A stretch of DNA of 64,000 bases. Source: Dillenia suffruticosa (taxonomy: Eukaryota > Streptophyta > Magnoliopsida > Dilleniales > Dilleniaceae). Positions within the stretch are counted from its first letter, which is position 1, and each line of letters starts with the position of its first letter. A program made the translations under genes and the position numbers. Positions 25,051-38,359 of this stretch are shown one piece after another. Below the pieces are notes generated by a model that saw only the letters and a program-made list of their open reading frames with translations, did not search any database and was not told the DNA's origin. The stretch is taken from assembly GCA_033439265.1 (NCBI GenBank), contig JAVTVX010000016.1, positions 3,108,501 through 3,172,500 on the forward strand, in the 5' to 3' direction.

Positions 25051-25935
25051 TTGATTGACAGAAAGCATACATTACATTTCCGCAAAAGTGATAGAAATAG
25101 GATCAAAATCAAAAATATATTTCCAAATATTGCTAGTACAAATTACTTACTATTTAAGAAGAATTCATATAAAGCAGATCATAATATCATATTTTAGCAA
25201 TTAAAACTGAGTTGGTTTGTTGGATTCTTCTTATATTATAATACTAATAAATGAACCGCACTACATTACCAAAAATATATAGAAGTACAGTTTGGGTGCA
25301 TATAAATATTTGATAATAAAATTTTGATGGAGTCAATTTGAGTGATATCATGATGCTGATGATGATGTTGTTATTGGTAATACTACAATTATCCAACACC
25401 AATTCAAAAAATGTTTCATTGGAATTCAAGCTTCACGCTTTGGCATGGACACGCACCAATTCCAGTTAGGCAGTGTGAGATTATGACAAAGTACGATAAA
25501 TACTCATATTAATCAAGAGAAAGGGATATTTGAGAAAACTTGAATACTGATTATAAATCAAGATATGAATTATCTTGACATGAAACAGATAATACGATAA
25601 AGGAATGATGGGTCCACTCATGACTCTATGTGTTTGGAAGCGTCACTGCATTTACAGTAAAAAAGAACGTGGTTGAGTTGCGGCTAAGAAGGTTTACTAA
25701 AAAATCACGGTTCAATCGTACCAACCGGTGGTCCAATTATTTAGAACGGTTGAATCATGTTAACTAGTGGTCCAATTACTTAGACGATGTTTTAATCAAA
25801 CTGATCTCTTTTTCCCTTCAGATAACGGTCCAACCACGGTCCAACTACAGCACTATATAGTTCTGATAACACTGTATTCATTCTTTGCGACTTAATAATT
25901 CATAAATACTTTTTCACACAAAATACCTGTGTGTG

Positions 25936-26007
25936 CGCCGTTGCCGGGGATCGAACCCGGGTCGCCTGCGTGACAGGCAGGAATACTCACCACTATACTA
26001 CAACGAC
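25936..26007 (-). tRNA. tRNA-Asp(GTC): tRNA-Asp(GTC)
   Basis: Identical to the consensus copy. Confidence 0.95.
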
Positions 26008-26875
26008 TTGATTGACAGAAAGCATACATTACATTACCGCAAAAGTGATAGAAATAGGATCAAAATCAAAAATATATTTCCAAATATAGCTAGTACAAAT
26101 TACTTACTATTTAAGAAGAATTCATATAAAGCAGATCATAATATCATATTTTAGCTATTAAAACTGAGTTGGTTAGTTGGATTCTTCTTATATTATAATA
26201 CTAATAAATGAACCGCACTACATTACCAAAAATATATAGAAGTACAGTTTGGGTGCATATAAATATTTGATAATAAAATTTTGACGGAGTCAATTTGAGT
26301 GATATCATGATGCGGATGATGATGTTGTTATTGGTAATACTACAATTATCCAACACCAATTCAAAAAATGTTTCATTGGAAATCGAGCTTCACGCTTTGG
26401 CATGGACACGCACCAATTCCAGTTAGGCAGTGTGAGATTATGACAAAGTACGATAAATACTCATATTAATCAAGAGAAAGGGATATTTGAGAAAACTTGA
26501 ATACTGATTATAAATCAAGATATGAATTATCTAGACATGAAACAGATAGTACGATAAAGGAATGATGGGTCCACTCATGACTCTATGTGTTTGGATGCGT
26601 CACTGCATTTATAGTAAAAAAGAACGTGGTTGAGTTGCGGCTAAGAAGGTTTACTAAAAAATCACGGTTCAATCGTACCAACCGGTGGTCCAATTATTTA
26701 GAACGGTTGAATCATGTTACTTAGATGATGTTTTATTCAAACTGATCTGTTTTTCCTTTAGATAACGGTCCAACCACGGTCCAACTGCGGCACTATATAG
26801 TTCTGATAACACTGTATTCATTATTTGCGACTTAATAATTCATAAATACTTTTTCACGCAAAATACCTGTGTGTA

Positions 26876-26947
26876 CGCCGTTGCCGGGGATCGAACCCGG
26901 GTCGCCTGCGTGACAGGCAGGAATACTCACCACTATACTACAACGAC
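26876..26947 (-). tRNA. tRNA-Asp(GTC): tRNA-Asp(GTC)
   Basis: The 72 nt are consensus. The first trailer base is T, not C, a marker shared with copies at 34474, 41140 and 54492. Confidence 0.95.
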
Positions 26948-27059
26948 TTGATTGACAGAAAGCATACATTACATTGCCGCAAAAGTGATAGAAATAGGAT
27001 CAAAATCAAAAATATATTTCCAAATATTGCTAGTACAAATTACTTACTATTTAAGAAGA

Positions 27060-28660
27060 ATTCATATAAAGCAGATCATAATATCTTATTTTAGCAATTA
27101 AAGCTGAGTTGGTTTGTTGGATTCTTCTTATATTATAATATTAATAAATGAACCGCACTACATTACCAAAAATATAGAGAAGTACAGTTTGGGTGCATAT
27201 AAATATTTGATCATAAAATTTTGATGGAGTCAATTTCAGTGATATCATGATGCGGATGATGATGTTGTTATTGGTAATACTACAACTATCCAACACCAAT
27301 TCAAAAAATGTTTCATTGGAATTCAAGCTTCACGCTTTGGCATGGACACGCACCAATTCCAGTTAGGCAATGTGAGATTATGACAAAGTACGATAAAAAC
27401 ACATATTAATCAAGAGAAAGGGATATATGAGAAAACTTGAATATTGATTATAAATCAAGATATGAATTATCTAGACATGAAACAGATAGTACGATAAAAG
27501 AATGATTGCTCCACTCATGACTGTTTGTGTTTGGAAGCGTCATTGCATTTAAAGTAAAAAAGAACGTGGTTGAATTGCGGCTAAGAAGGTTTACTAAAAT
27601 ATCACGGTTCAATCATGCCAACCGGTGGTCCAATTATTTAGAACGGTTGAATCATGTTACTTAGACGATGCTTTATTCAAACTGATCTGTTTTTCCTTTA
27701 GATAACGGTCCAACCACGGTCCAACTGCGGCACTATATAGTTCTGATAACACTGTATTCATTATTTGCGACTTAATAATTCATAAATACTTTTTCACACA
27801 AAATACCTGTGTGTGCGCCGTTGCGGGGGATCGTACCCGGGTCGCCTGCGTGACAGGCAGGAATACTCACCACTATACTACAACGACTTGATTGACAGAA
27901 AGCATACATTACATTGCCGCAAAAGTGATAGAAATAGGATCAAAATCAAAAATATTTCCAAATATTGCTAGTACAAATTACTTACTATTTAAGAAGAATT
28001 CATATAAAGCAGATCATAATATCATATTTTAGCAATCAAAACTGAGTTGGTTTGTTGGATTCTTCTTATATTATAGTACTAATAAATGAACCGCACTACA
28101 TTACCAAAAATATATAGAAGTACAGTTTGGGTGCATATAAATATTTGATAATAAAATTTTGATGGAGTCAATTTGAGTGATATCATGATGCGGATGATGA
28201 GGTTGTTATTGGTAATACTACAATTATCCAACACCAATTCAAAAAATGTTTCATTGGAATTCAAGCTTCACGCTTTGGCATGGACACGCACCAATTCCAG
28301 TTAGGCAGTGTGAGATTATGACAAAGTACGATAAATACTCTTATTAATCAAGAGAAAGGGATATTTGAGAAAACTTCAATACTGATTATAAATCAAGATA
28401 TGAATTATCTAGACATGAAACAGATAGTACGATAAAGGAATGATTGTCCACTCATGACTCTATGTGTTTGGAAGCGTCACTGCATTTACAATAAAAAAGA
28501 ATGTGGTTGAATTGCGGGTAAGAAGGTTTACTAAAAAATCACGGTTCAATCGTACCAATCGGTGGTCCAATTATTTAGAACGGTTGAATCATGTTAACTA
28601 GTGGTCCAATTACTTAGACGATGTTTTATTCAAACTGATCTGTTTTTCTTTCAGACAACG
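27060..28660. repeat. Higher-order block C, copy 1
   Basis: Recurs at 36590-38190 (offset 9530 bp). Shared markers: TTAAAGCTGAG, ATATAGAGAAG, TACAACTATCC, TAAAGTAAAA, the damaged tRNA with T55A/G64C, and AATCAAAACTG with a TATAGTACT variant. Confidence 0.83.
27816..27887 (-). tRNA. tRNA-Asp(GTC): tRNA-Asp(GTC), T-arm damage
   Basis: T55A alters the invariant TTC of the T loop and B box; G64C breaks C50:G64. The same pair of changes is at 37346. Confidence 0.75.
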
Positions 28661-28768
28661 GTCCAACCACGGTCCAACTACGGCACTATAAAGTTCTGGT
28701 AACACTGTATTCATTATTTGCGACTTAATAATTCATAAATACTTTTTCACACAAAATACCTGTGTGTG

Positions 28769-28840
28769 CGCCGTTGCCGGGGATCGAACCCGGGTCGCCT
28801 GCGTGACAGGCAGGAATACTCATCACTATACTACAACGAC
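28769..28840 (-). tRNA. tRNA-Asp(GTC): tRNA-Asp(GTC), G19A
   Basis: Single change G19A, shared with 22128. Confidence 0.84.
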
Positions 28841-29724
28841 TTGATTGACAGAAAGCATACATTACATTACCGCAAAAGTGATAGAAATAGGATCAAAATC
28901 AAAAATATATTTCCAAATATAGCTAGTACAAATTACTTACTATTTAAGAAGAATTCATATAAAGCAGATCATAATATCATATTTTAGCCATTAAAACTGA
29001 GTTGGTTAGTTGGATTCTTCTTATATTATAATACTAATAAATGAACCGCACTACATTACCAAAAATATATAGAAGTACAGTTTGGGTGCATATAAATATT
29101 TGATAATAAAATTTTGACGGAGTCAATTTGAGTGATATCATGATGCGGATGATGATGTTGTTATTGGTAATACTACAATTATCCAACACCAATTCAAAAA
29201 ATGTTTCATTGGAATTCAAGCTTCACGCTTTGGCATGGACACGCACCAATTCCAGTTAGGCAGTGTGAGATTATGACAAAGTACGATAAATACTCATATT
29301 AATCAAGAGAAAGGGATATTTGAGAAAACTTGAATACTGATTATAAATCAAGATATGAATTATCTAGACATGAAACAGATAGTACGATAAAGGAATGATT
29401 GGTCCACTCATGACTCTATGTGTTTGGAAGCATCACTGCATTTACAATAAAAAAGAACGTGGTTGAATTGCGGGTAAGAAGGTTTACTAAAAAATCACGG
29501 TTCAATCATACCAATCGGTGGTCCAATTATTTTGAACGGTTGAATCATGTTAACTAGTGGTCCAATTACTTAGACGATGTTTTATTCAAACTGATCTGTT
29601 TTTCCTTCAGACAACGGTCCCACCACGGTCCAACTGCGGCACTATAAAGTTCTCATAACACTGTATTCATTATTTGCGACTTAATAATTCATAAATACTT
29701 TTTCACACAAAATACCTGTGTGTG

Positions 29725-29796
29725 CGCCGTTGCCGGGGATCGAACCCGGGTCGCCTGCGTGACAGGCAGGAATACTCACCACTATACTACAACGAC
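29725..29796 (-). tRNA. tRNA-Asp(GTC): tRNA-Asp(GTC)
   Basis: Identical to the consensus copy. Its block partner at 23084 has since lost one base. Confidence 0.95.
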
Positions 29797-30664
29797 TTGA
29801 TTGACAGAAAGCATACATTACATTGCCGCAAAAGTGATAGAAATAGGATCAAAATAAAAAATATATTTCCAAATATTGCTAGTACAAATTACTTACTATT
29901 TAAGAAGAATTCATATAAAGCAGATCATAATATCATATTTTAGCAATTAAAACTGAGTTGGTTTGTTGGATTCTTCTTATATTATAATACTAATAAATGA
30001 ACCGCACTACATTACCAAAAATATATAGAAGTACAGTTTGGGTGCATATAAATATTTGATCATAAAATTTTGATGGAGTCAATTTAAGTGATATCATGAT
30101 GCGGATGATGATGTTGTTATTGGTAATACTACAATTATCCAACACCAATTCAAAAAATGTTTCATTGGAAATCGAGCTTCACGCTTTGGCATGGACACGC
30201 ACCAATTCCAGTTAGGCAGTGTGAGATTATGACAAAGTACGATAAATACTCATATTAATCAAGAGAAAGGGATATTTGAGAAAACTTGAATACTGATTAT
30301 AAATCAAGATATGAATTATCTAGACATGAAACAGATAGTACGATAAAGGAATGATGGGTCCACTCATGACTCTATGTGTTTGGAAGCGTCACTGCATTTA
30401 CAGTAAAAAAGAACGTGGTTGAGTTGCGGCTAAGAAGGTTTACAAAAAAATCACGGTTCAATCGTACCAACCGGTGGTCCAATTATTTAGAACGGTTGAA
30501 TCATGTAACTTAGATGATGTTTTATTCAAACTGATCTGTTTTTCCTTTAGATAACGTTCCAACCACGGTCCAACTGCGGCACTATATAGTTCTGATAACA
30601 CTGTATTCATTATTTGCGACTTAATAATTCATAAATACTTTTTTACGCAAAATACCTGTGTGTG

Positions 30665-30736
30665 CGCCGTTGCCGGGGATCGAACCCGGGTCGCCTGCGT
30701 GACAGGCAGGAATACTCACCACTATACTACAACGAC
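30665..30736 (-). tRNA. tRNA-Asp(GTC): tRNA-Asp(GTC)
   Basis: Identical to the consensus copy; block partner of 24023. Confidence 0.95.
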
Positions 30737-31620
30737 TTGATTGACAGAAAGCATACATTACATTGCCGCAAAAGTGATAGAAATAGGATCAAAATCAAAA
30801 ATATATTTCCAAATATTGCTAGTACAAATTACTTACGATTTAAGAAGAATTCATATAAAGCAGATCATAATATCATATTTTAGCAATTAAAACTGAGTTG
30901 GTTTGTTGGATTCTTCTTATATTATAATACTAATAAATGAACCGCACTACATTACCAAAAATATATAGAAGTACAGTTTGGGTGCATATAAATATTTGAT
31001 AATAAAATTTTGATGGAGTCAATTTGAGTGATATCATGATGCGGATGATGATGTTGTTATTGGTAATACTACAATTATCCAACACCAATTCAAAAAATGT
31101 TTCATTGGAATTCAAGCTTCACGCTTTGGCATGGACACGCACCAATTCCAGTTTGGCAGTGTGAGATTATGACAAAGTACGATAAATACTCATATTAATC
31201 AAGAGAAAGGGATATTTGAGAAAACTTGAATACTGATTATAAATCAAGATATGAATTATCTAGACATGAAACAGATAGTACGATAAAGGAATGATTGGTC
31301 CACTCATGACTCTATGTGTTTGGAAGTATCACTGCATTTACAATAAAAAAGAACGTGGTTGAATTGCGGGTAAGAAGGTTTACTAAAAAATCATGGTTCA
31401 ATCATACCAATCGGTGGTCCAATTATTTAGAACGGTTGAGTCATGTTAACTAGTGGTCCAATTACATAGACGATGTTTTATTCAAACTGATCTGTTTTTC
31501 CTTCAGACAACGGTCCAACCACGGTCCAACTGCGGCACTATAAAGTTCTCCTAACACTGTATTCATTATTTGCGACTTAATAATTCATAAATACTTTTTC
31601 ACACAAAATACCTGTGTGTG

Positions 31621-31692
31621 CGCTTTTGCCGGGGATCGAACCCGGGTCGCCTGCGTGACAGGCAGGAATACTCACCACTATACTACAACGAC
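31621..31692 (-). tRNA. tRNA-Asp(GTC): tRNA-Asp(GTC), acceptor double mismatch
   Basis: Carries C69A and G70A, the same as its block partner at 24979. Confidence 0.78.
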
Positions 31693-32576
31693 TTGATTGA
31701 CAGAAAGCATACATTACATTTCCGCAAAAGTGATAGAAATAGGATCAAAATCAAAAATATATTTCCAAATATTGCAAATACAAATTACTTACTATTTAAG
31801 AAGAATTCATATAAAGCAGATCATAATATCATATTTTAGCCATTAAAACTGAGTTGGTTAGTTGGATTCTTCTTATATTATAATACTAATAAATGAACCG
31901 CACTACATTACCAAAAATATATAGAAGTACAGTTTGGGTGCATATAAATATTTGATAATAAAATTTTGACGGAGTCAATTTGAGTGATATCATGATGCGG
32001 ATGATGATGTTGTTATTGGTAATACTACAATTATCCAAAACCACTTCAAAAAATGTTTCATTGCAAATCGAGCTTCACGCTTTGGCATGGACACGCACCA
32101 ATTCCTGTTAGGCAGTGTGAGATTATGACAAAGTACGATAAAAACAGATATTTATCAAGAGAAAGGGATATATGAGGAAACTTGAATATTGATTATAAAT
32201 CAAGATATGAATTATCTAGACATGAAACAGATAGTACGATAAAAGAATGATTGCTCCACTCATGACTGTTTGTGTTTGGAAGCGTCATTGCATTTACAAT
32301 AAAAAAGAACGTGGTTGAATTGCGGCTAAGAAGGTTTACTAAAAAATCACGGTTCAATCGTACCAACCGGTGGTCCAATTATTTAGAACGGTTGAATCAT
32401 GTTAACAAGTGGTCCAATTACTTAGACGATGTTTTATTCAAACTGATCTGTTTTTCCTTCAGATAACGGTCAAACCACGGTCCAACTACGGCCCTATATA
32501 GTTCTGATAACATTGTATTCATTATTTGCGACTTAATAATTCATAAATACTTTTTCACACAAAATACCTGTGTGTG

Positions 32577-32648
32577 CGCCGTTGCCGGGGATCGAACCCG
32601 GGTCGCCTGCGTGACAGGCAGAAATACTCACCACTATACTACAACGAC
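32577..32648 (-). tRNA. tRNA-Asp(GTC): tRNA-Asp(GTC), variant
   Basis: C27T gives a U27:G43 wobble at the top of the anticodon stem. Otherwise consensus and probably functional. Confidence 0.9.
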
Positions 32649-33533
32649 TTGATTGACAAAAACGATACATTACATTGCCGCAAAAGTGATAGAAATAGAA
32701 TCAAAATCAAAAATATATTTCCAAATATTGCTAGTACAAATTACTTACTATTTAAGTAGAATTCATATAAAGCAGATCATAATATCATATTTTAGCAATT
32801 AAAACTAAGTTGGTTTGTTGGATTCTTCTTATATTATAATACTAATAAATGAACCGCACTACATTACCAAAAATATATAGAAGTACAGTTTGGGTGCATA
32901 TAAATATTTGATAATAAAATTTTGATGGAGTCAATTTGAGTGATATCATGATGCTGATGATGATGTTGTTATTGGTAATACTACAATTATCCAACACCAA
33001 TTCAAAAAATGTTTCATTGGAATTCAAGCTTCACGCTTTGGCATGGACACGCACCAATTCCAGTTAGGCAGTGTGAGATTATGACAAAGTACGATAAATA
33101 CTCATATTAATCAAGAGAAAGGGATATTTGAGAAAACTTGAATACTGATTATAAATCAAGATATGAATTATCTTGACATGAAACAGATAATACGATAAAG
33201 GAATGATGGGTCCACTCATGACTCTATGTGTTTGGAAGCGTCACTGCATTTACAGTAAAAAAGAACGTGGTTGAGTTGCGGCTAAGAAGGTTTACTAAAA
33301 AATCACGGTTCAATCGTACCAACCGGTGGTCCAATTATTTAGAACGGTTGAATCATGTTAACTAGTGGTCCAATTACTTAGACGATGTTTTAATCAAACT
33401 GATCTCTTTTTCCCTTCAGATAACGGTCCAACCACGGTCCAACTACAGCACTATATAGTTCTGATAACACTGTATTCATTCTTTGCGACTTAATAATTCA
33501 TAAATACTTTTTCACACAAAATACCTGTGTGTG

Positions 33534-33605
33534 CGCCGTTGCCGGGGATCGAACCCGGGTCGCCTGCGTGACAGGCAGGAATACTCACCACTATACTACA
33601 ACGAC
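33534..33605 (-). tRNA. tRNA-Asp(GTC): tRNA-Asp(GTC)
   Basis: Identical to the consensus copy; block partner of 25936. Confidence 0.95.
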
Positions 33606-34473
33606 TTGATTGACAGAAAGCATACATTACATTACCGCAAAAGTGATAGAAATAGGATCAAAATCAAAAATATATTTCCAAATATAGCTAGTACAAATTA
33701 CTTACTATTTAAGAAGAATTCATATAAAGCAGATCATAATATCATATTTTAGCTATTAAAACTGAGTTGGTTAGTTGGATTCTTCTTATATTATAATACT
33801 AATAAATGAACCGCACTACATTACCAAAAATATATAGAAGTACAGTTTGGGTGCATATAAATATTTGATAATAAAATTTTGACGGAGTCAATTTGAGTGA
33901 TATCATGATGCGGATGATGATGTTGTTATTGGTAATACTACAATTATCCAACACCAATTCAAAAAATGTTTCATTGGAAATCGAGCTTCACGCTTTGGCA
34001 TGGACACGCACCAATTCCAGTTAGGCAGTGTGAGATTATGACAAAGTACGATAAATACTCATATTAATCAAGAGAAAGGGATATTTGAGAAAACTTGAAT
34101 ACTGATTATAAATCAAGATATGAATTATCTAGACATGAAACAGATAGTACGATAAAGGAATGATGGGTCCACTCATGACTCTATGTGTTTGGATGCGTCA
34201 CTGCATTTATAGTAAAAAAGAACGTGGTTGAGTTGCGGCTAAGAAGGTTTACTAAAAAATCACGGTTCAATCGTACCAACCGGTGGTCCAATTATTTAGA
34301 ACGGTAGAATCATGTTACTTAGATGATGTTTTATTCAAACTGATCTGTTTTTCCTTTAGCTAACGGTCCAACCACGGTCCAACTGCGGCACTATATAGTT
34401 CTGATAACACTGTATTCATTATTTGCGACTTAATAATTCATAAATACTTTTTCACGCAAAATACCTGTGTGTA

Positions 34474-34545
34474 CGCCGTTGACGGGGATCGAACCCGGGT
34501 CGCCTGCGTGACAGGCAGGAATACTCACCACTATACTACAACGAC
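34474..34545 (-). tRNA. tRNA-Asp(GTC): tRNA-Asp(GTC), variant
   Basis: Single change G65T, opening the outer T-stem pair C49:G65. Trailer begins with T as in 26876. Confidence 0.87.
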
Positions 34546-35166
34546 TTGATTGACAGAAAGCATACATTACATTGCCGCAAAAGTGATAGAAATAGGATCA
34601 AAATCAAAAATATATTTCCAAATATTGCTAGTACAAATTACTTACTATTTAAGAAGAATTCATATAAAGCAGATCATAATATCATATTTTAGCAATTAAA
34701 ACTGAGTTGGTTTGTTGGATTCTTCTTATATTATAATACTAATAAATGAACCGCACTACATTACCAAAAATATATAGAAGTACAGTTTGGGTGCATATAA
34801 ATATTTGATCATAAAATTTTGATGGAGTCAATTTGAGTGATATCATGATGCGGATGATGATGTTGTTATTGGTAATACTACAATTATCCAACACCAATTC
34901 AAAAAATGTTTCATTGGAAATCGAGCTTCACGCTTTGGCATGGACACGCACCAATTCCAGTTAGGCAGTGTGAGATTATGACAAAGTACGATAAAAACAG
35001 ATATTTATCAAGAGAAAGGGATATATGAGAAAACTTGAATATTGATTATAAATCAAGATATGAATTATCTAGACATGAAACAGATAGTACGATAAAAGAA
35101 TGATTGCTCTACTCATGACTGTTTGTGTTTGGAAGCGTCATTGCATTTACAGTAAAAAAGAACGTG

Positions 35167-35206
35167 GTTGAATTGCGGCTAAGAAGGTTGAATTGCGGCT
35201 AAGAAA
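35167..35206. repeat. 20-bp tandem duplication in one spacer
   Basis: The motif TTGAATTGCGGCTAAGAAGG is present twice in a row here and once in every other unit, making this unit 975 bp. The second copy has a further A change at its end. Confidence 0.85.
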
Positions 35207-35448
35207 GTTTACTAAAAAATCACGGTTCAATCGTACCACCGGTGGTCCAATTATTTAGAACGGTTGAATCATGTTAACTAGTGGTCCAATTACTTAGACG
35301 ATATTTTATTCAACCTGATCTGTTTTTCCTTCAGATAACGGTCCAACCACGGTCCAACTGCGGCCCTATATAGTTCTAATAACATTGTATTCATTATTTG
35401 CGACTTAAAAATCCATAAATACTTTTTCACGCAAAATACCTGTGTGTG

Positions 35449-35520
35449 CGCCGTTGCCGGGGATCGAACCCGGGTCGCCTGCGTGACAGGCAGGAATACT
35501 CACCACTATACTACAACGAC
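35449..35520 (-). tRNA. tRNA-Asp(GTC): tRNA-Asp(GTC)
   Basis: Identical to the consensus copy. The unit on its low-coordinate side is the longest normal one (975 bp) owing to a 20-bp duplication near 35167-35206. Confidence 0.95.
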
Positions 35521-36405
35521 TTGATTGACAGAAAGCATACATTACATTGCCGCAAAAGTGATAGAAATAGCATCAAAATCAAAAATATATTTCCAAATAC
35601 TGCTAGTTCAAATTACTTACTATTTAAGAAGAATTCATATAAAGCAGATCATAATATCATATTTTAGCAATTAAAACTGAGTTGGTTTGTTGGATTCTTC
35701 TTATATTATAATACTAATAAATGAACCGCACTACATTACCAAAAATATATAGAAGTACAGTTTGGGTGCATATAAATATTTGATCATAAAATTTTGATGG
35801 AGTCAATTTGAGTGATATCATGATGCGGATGATGATGTTGTTATTGGTATTACTACAATTATCCAACACCAATTCAAAAAAGGTTTCATTGGAATTCAAG
35901 CTTCACGCTTTGGCATGGACACGCACCAATTCCAGTTAGGCAGTGTGAGATTATGACAAAGTACGATAAATACTCATATTAATCAAGAGAAAGGGATATT
36001 TGAGAAAACTTGAATACTGATTATAAATCAAGATATGAATTATCTAGACATGAAACAGATAGTACGATAAAGGAATGATTGGTCCACTCATGACTCTATG
36101 TGTTTGGAAGCGTCACTGCATTTACAGTAAAAAAGAACGTGGTTGTGTTGCGGCTAAGAAGGTTTACTAAAAAATCACAGTTCAATCGTACCAACCGGTG
36201 GTCCAATTATTTAGAACGGTTGAATCATGTTAACTAGTGGTCCAATTACTTAGACGATGTTTTATTCAAACTGATCTCTTTTTCCTTTCAGATAACGGTC
36301 CAACCACGGTCCAACTACAGCACTATATAGTTCTGATAACACTGTATTCATTCTTTGCTACATAATAATTCATAAATACTTTTTCACACAAAATACCTGT
36401 GTGTG

Positions 36406-36477
36406 CGCCGTTGCCGGGGATCGAACCCGTGTTGCCTGCGTGACAGGCAAGAATACTCACCACTATACTACAACGAC
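36406..36477 (-). tRNA. tRNA-Asp(GTC): tRNA-Asp(GTC), three changes
   Basis: C28T (U28:G42 wobble), G45A in the variable loop and C49A (mismatch with G65). The anticodon and both promoter-box cores are intact. Confidence 0.78.
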
Positions 36478-36589
36478 TTGATTGACAGAAAGCATACATT
36501 ACATTACCGCAAAAGTGATAGAAATAGGATCAAAATCAAAAATATATTTCCAAATATTGCGAGTACAAATTACTTACTATTTAAGAAGA

Positions 36590-38190
36590 ATTCATATAAA
36601 GCAGATCATAATATCTTATTTTAGCAATTAAAGCTGAGTTGGTTTGTTGGATTCTTCTTATATTATAATACTAATAAATGAACCGCACTACATTACCAAA
36701 AATATAGAGAAGTACAGTTTGGGTGCATATAAATATTTGATCATAAAATTTTGATGGAGTCAATTTGAGTGATATCATGATGCGGATGATGATGTTGTTA
36801 TTGGTAATACTACAACTATCCAACACCAATTCAAAAAATGTTTCATTGGAATTCAAGCTTCACGCTTTGGCATGGACACGCACCAATTCCAGTTAGGCAA
36901 TGTGAGATTATGACAAAGTACGATAAAAACACATATTAATCAAGAGAAAGGGATATATGAGAAAACTTGAATATTGATTATAAATCAAGATATGAATTAT
37001 CTAGACATGAAACAGATAGTACGATAAAAGAATGATTGCTCCACTCATGACTGTTTGTGTTTGGAAGCGTCATTGCATTTAAAGTAAAAAAGAACGTGGT
37101 TGAATGGCGGCTAAGAAGGTTTACTAAAATATCACGGTTCAATCATGCCAACCGGTGGTCCAATTATTTAGAACGGTTGAATCATGTTACTTAGACGATG
37201 CTTTATTCAAACTGATCTGTTTTTCCTTTAGATAACGGTCCAACCACGGTCCAACTGCGGCACTATATAGTTCTGATAACACTGTATTCATTATTTGCGA
37301 CTTAATAATTCATAAATACTTTTTCACGCAAAATACCTGTGTGTGCGCCGTTGCGGGGGATCGTACCCGGGTCGCCTGCGTGACAGGCAGGAATACTCAC
37401 CACTATACTACAACGACTTGATTGACAGAAAGCATACATTACATTGCTGCAAAAGTGATAGAAATAGGATCAAAATCAAAAATATTTACAAATATTGCTA
37501 GTACAAATTACTTACTATTTAAGAAGAATTCATATAAAGCAGATCATAATATCATATTTTAGCAATCAAAACTGAGTTGGTTTGTTGGATTCTTCTTATA
37601 TTATAGTACTAATAAATGAACCGCACTACATTACCAAAAATATATAGAAGTACAGTTTGGGTGCATATAAATATTTGATAATAAAATTTTGATGGAGTCA
37701 ATTTGAGTGATATCATGATGCGGATGATGATGTTGTTATTGGTAATACTACAATTATCCAACACCAATTCAAAAAATGTTTCATTGGAATTCAAGCTTCA
37801 CGCTTTGGCATGGACACGCACCAATTCCAGTTAGGCAGTGTGAGATTATGACAAAGTATGATAAATACTCATATTAATCAAGAGAAAGGGATATTTGAGA
37901 AAACTTCAATACTGATTATAAATCAAGATATGAATTATCTAGACATGAAACAGATAGTACGATAAAGGAATGATTGTCCACTCATGACTCTATGTGTTTG
38001 GAAGCGTCACTGCATTTACAATAAAAAAGAATGTGGTTGAATTGCGGGTAAGAAGGTTTACTAAAAAATCACGGTTCAATCGTACCAATCGGTGGTCCAA
38101 TTATTTAGAACGGTTGAATCATGTTAACTAGTGGTCCAATTACTTAGACGATGTTTTATTCAAACTGATCTGTTTTTCTTTCAGACAACG
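36590..38190. repeat. Higher-order block C, copy 2
   Basis: Second copy of 27060-28660; it ends near an 11-bp loss at a GGTCCAAC repeat not present in copy 1. Confidence 0.83.
37346..37417 (-). tRNA. tRNA-Asp(GTC): tRNA-Asp(GTC), T-arm damage
   Basis: T55A and G64C, identical to the copy at 27816 and part of the same block duplication. Confidence 0.75.
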
Positions 38191-38287
38191 GTCCAACTGC
38201 GGCACTATAAAGTTCTGGTAACACTGTATTCATTATTTGCGACTTAATAATTCATAAATACTTTTTCACACAAAATACCTGTGTGTG

Positions 38288-38359
38288 CGCCGTTGCCGGG
38301 GATCGAACCCGGGTCGCCTGCGTGACAGGCAGGAATACTCACCACTATACTACAACGAC
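38288..38359 (-). tRNA. tRNA-Asp(GTC): tRNA-Asp(GTC)
   Basis: Identical to the consensus copy. The spacer before it lacks one of the paired GGTCCAAC motifs (an 11-bp loss near 38190). Confidence 0.95.

Larger units (their letters stand above)
22128..25120. repeat. Higher-order block A, copy 1
   Basis: About three units that recur at 28769-31762 (offset about 6641 bp). Shared private markers in order: G19A tRNA, GGTCCCACC, the AATAAAAAATATA spacer variant, GAAGTATCAC, TCTCCTAACAC and the acceptor double change C69A/G70A. Confidence 0.85.
25200..27070. repeat. Higher-order block B, copy 1
   Basis: About two units that recur at 32798-34668 (offset 7598 bp). Shared markers: GATAATACGATAAAGG, CTTTTTCCCTTCAG, GGATGCGTCAC with ATAGTAAAA, and the T-initial trailer. 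Confidence 0.82.
28769..31762. repeat. Higher-order block A, copy 2
   Basis: Second copy of 22128-25120. Small differences since duplication include the one-base tRNA loss at 23084 and C66T at 22128, present only in copy 1. Confidence 0.85.
32798..34668. repeat. Higher-order block B, copy 2
   Basis: Second copy of 25200-27070. Relative to block A the offset grows by one unit (956 bp), so an extra unit (about 31.77-32.79 kb) lies between A and B in this copy. Confidence 0.82.
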
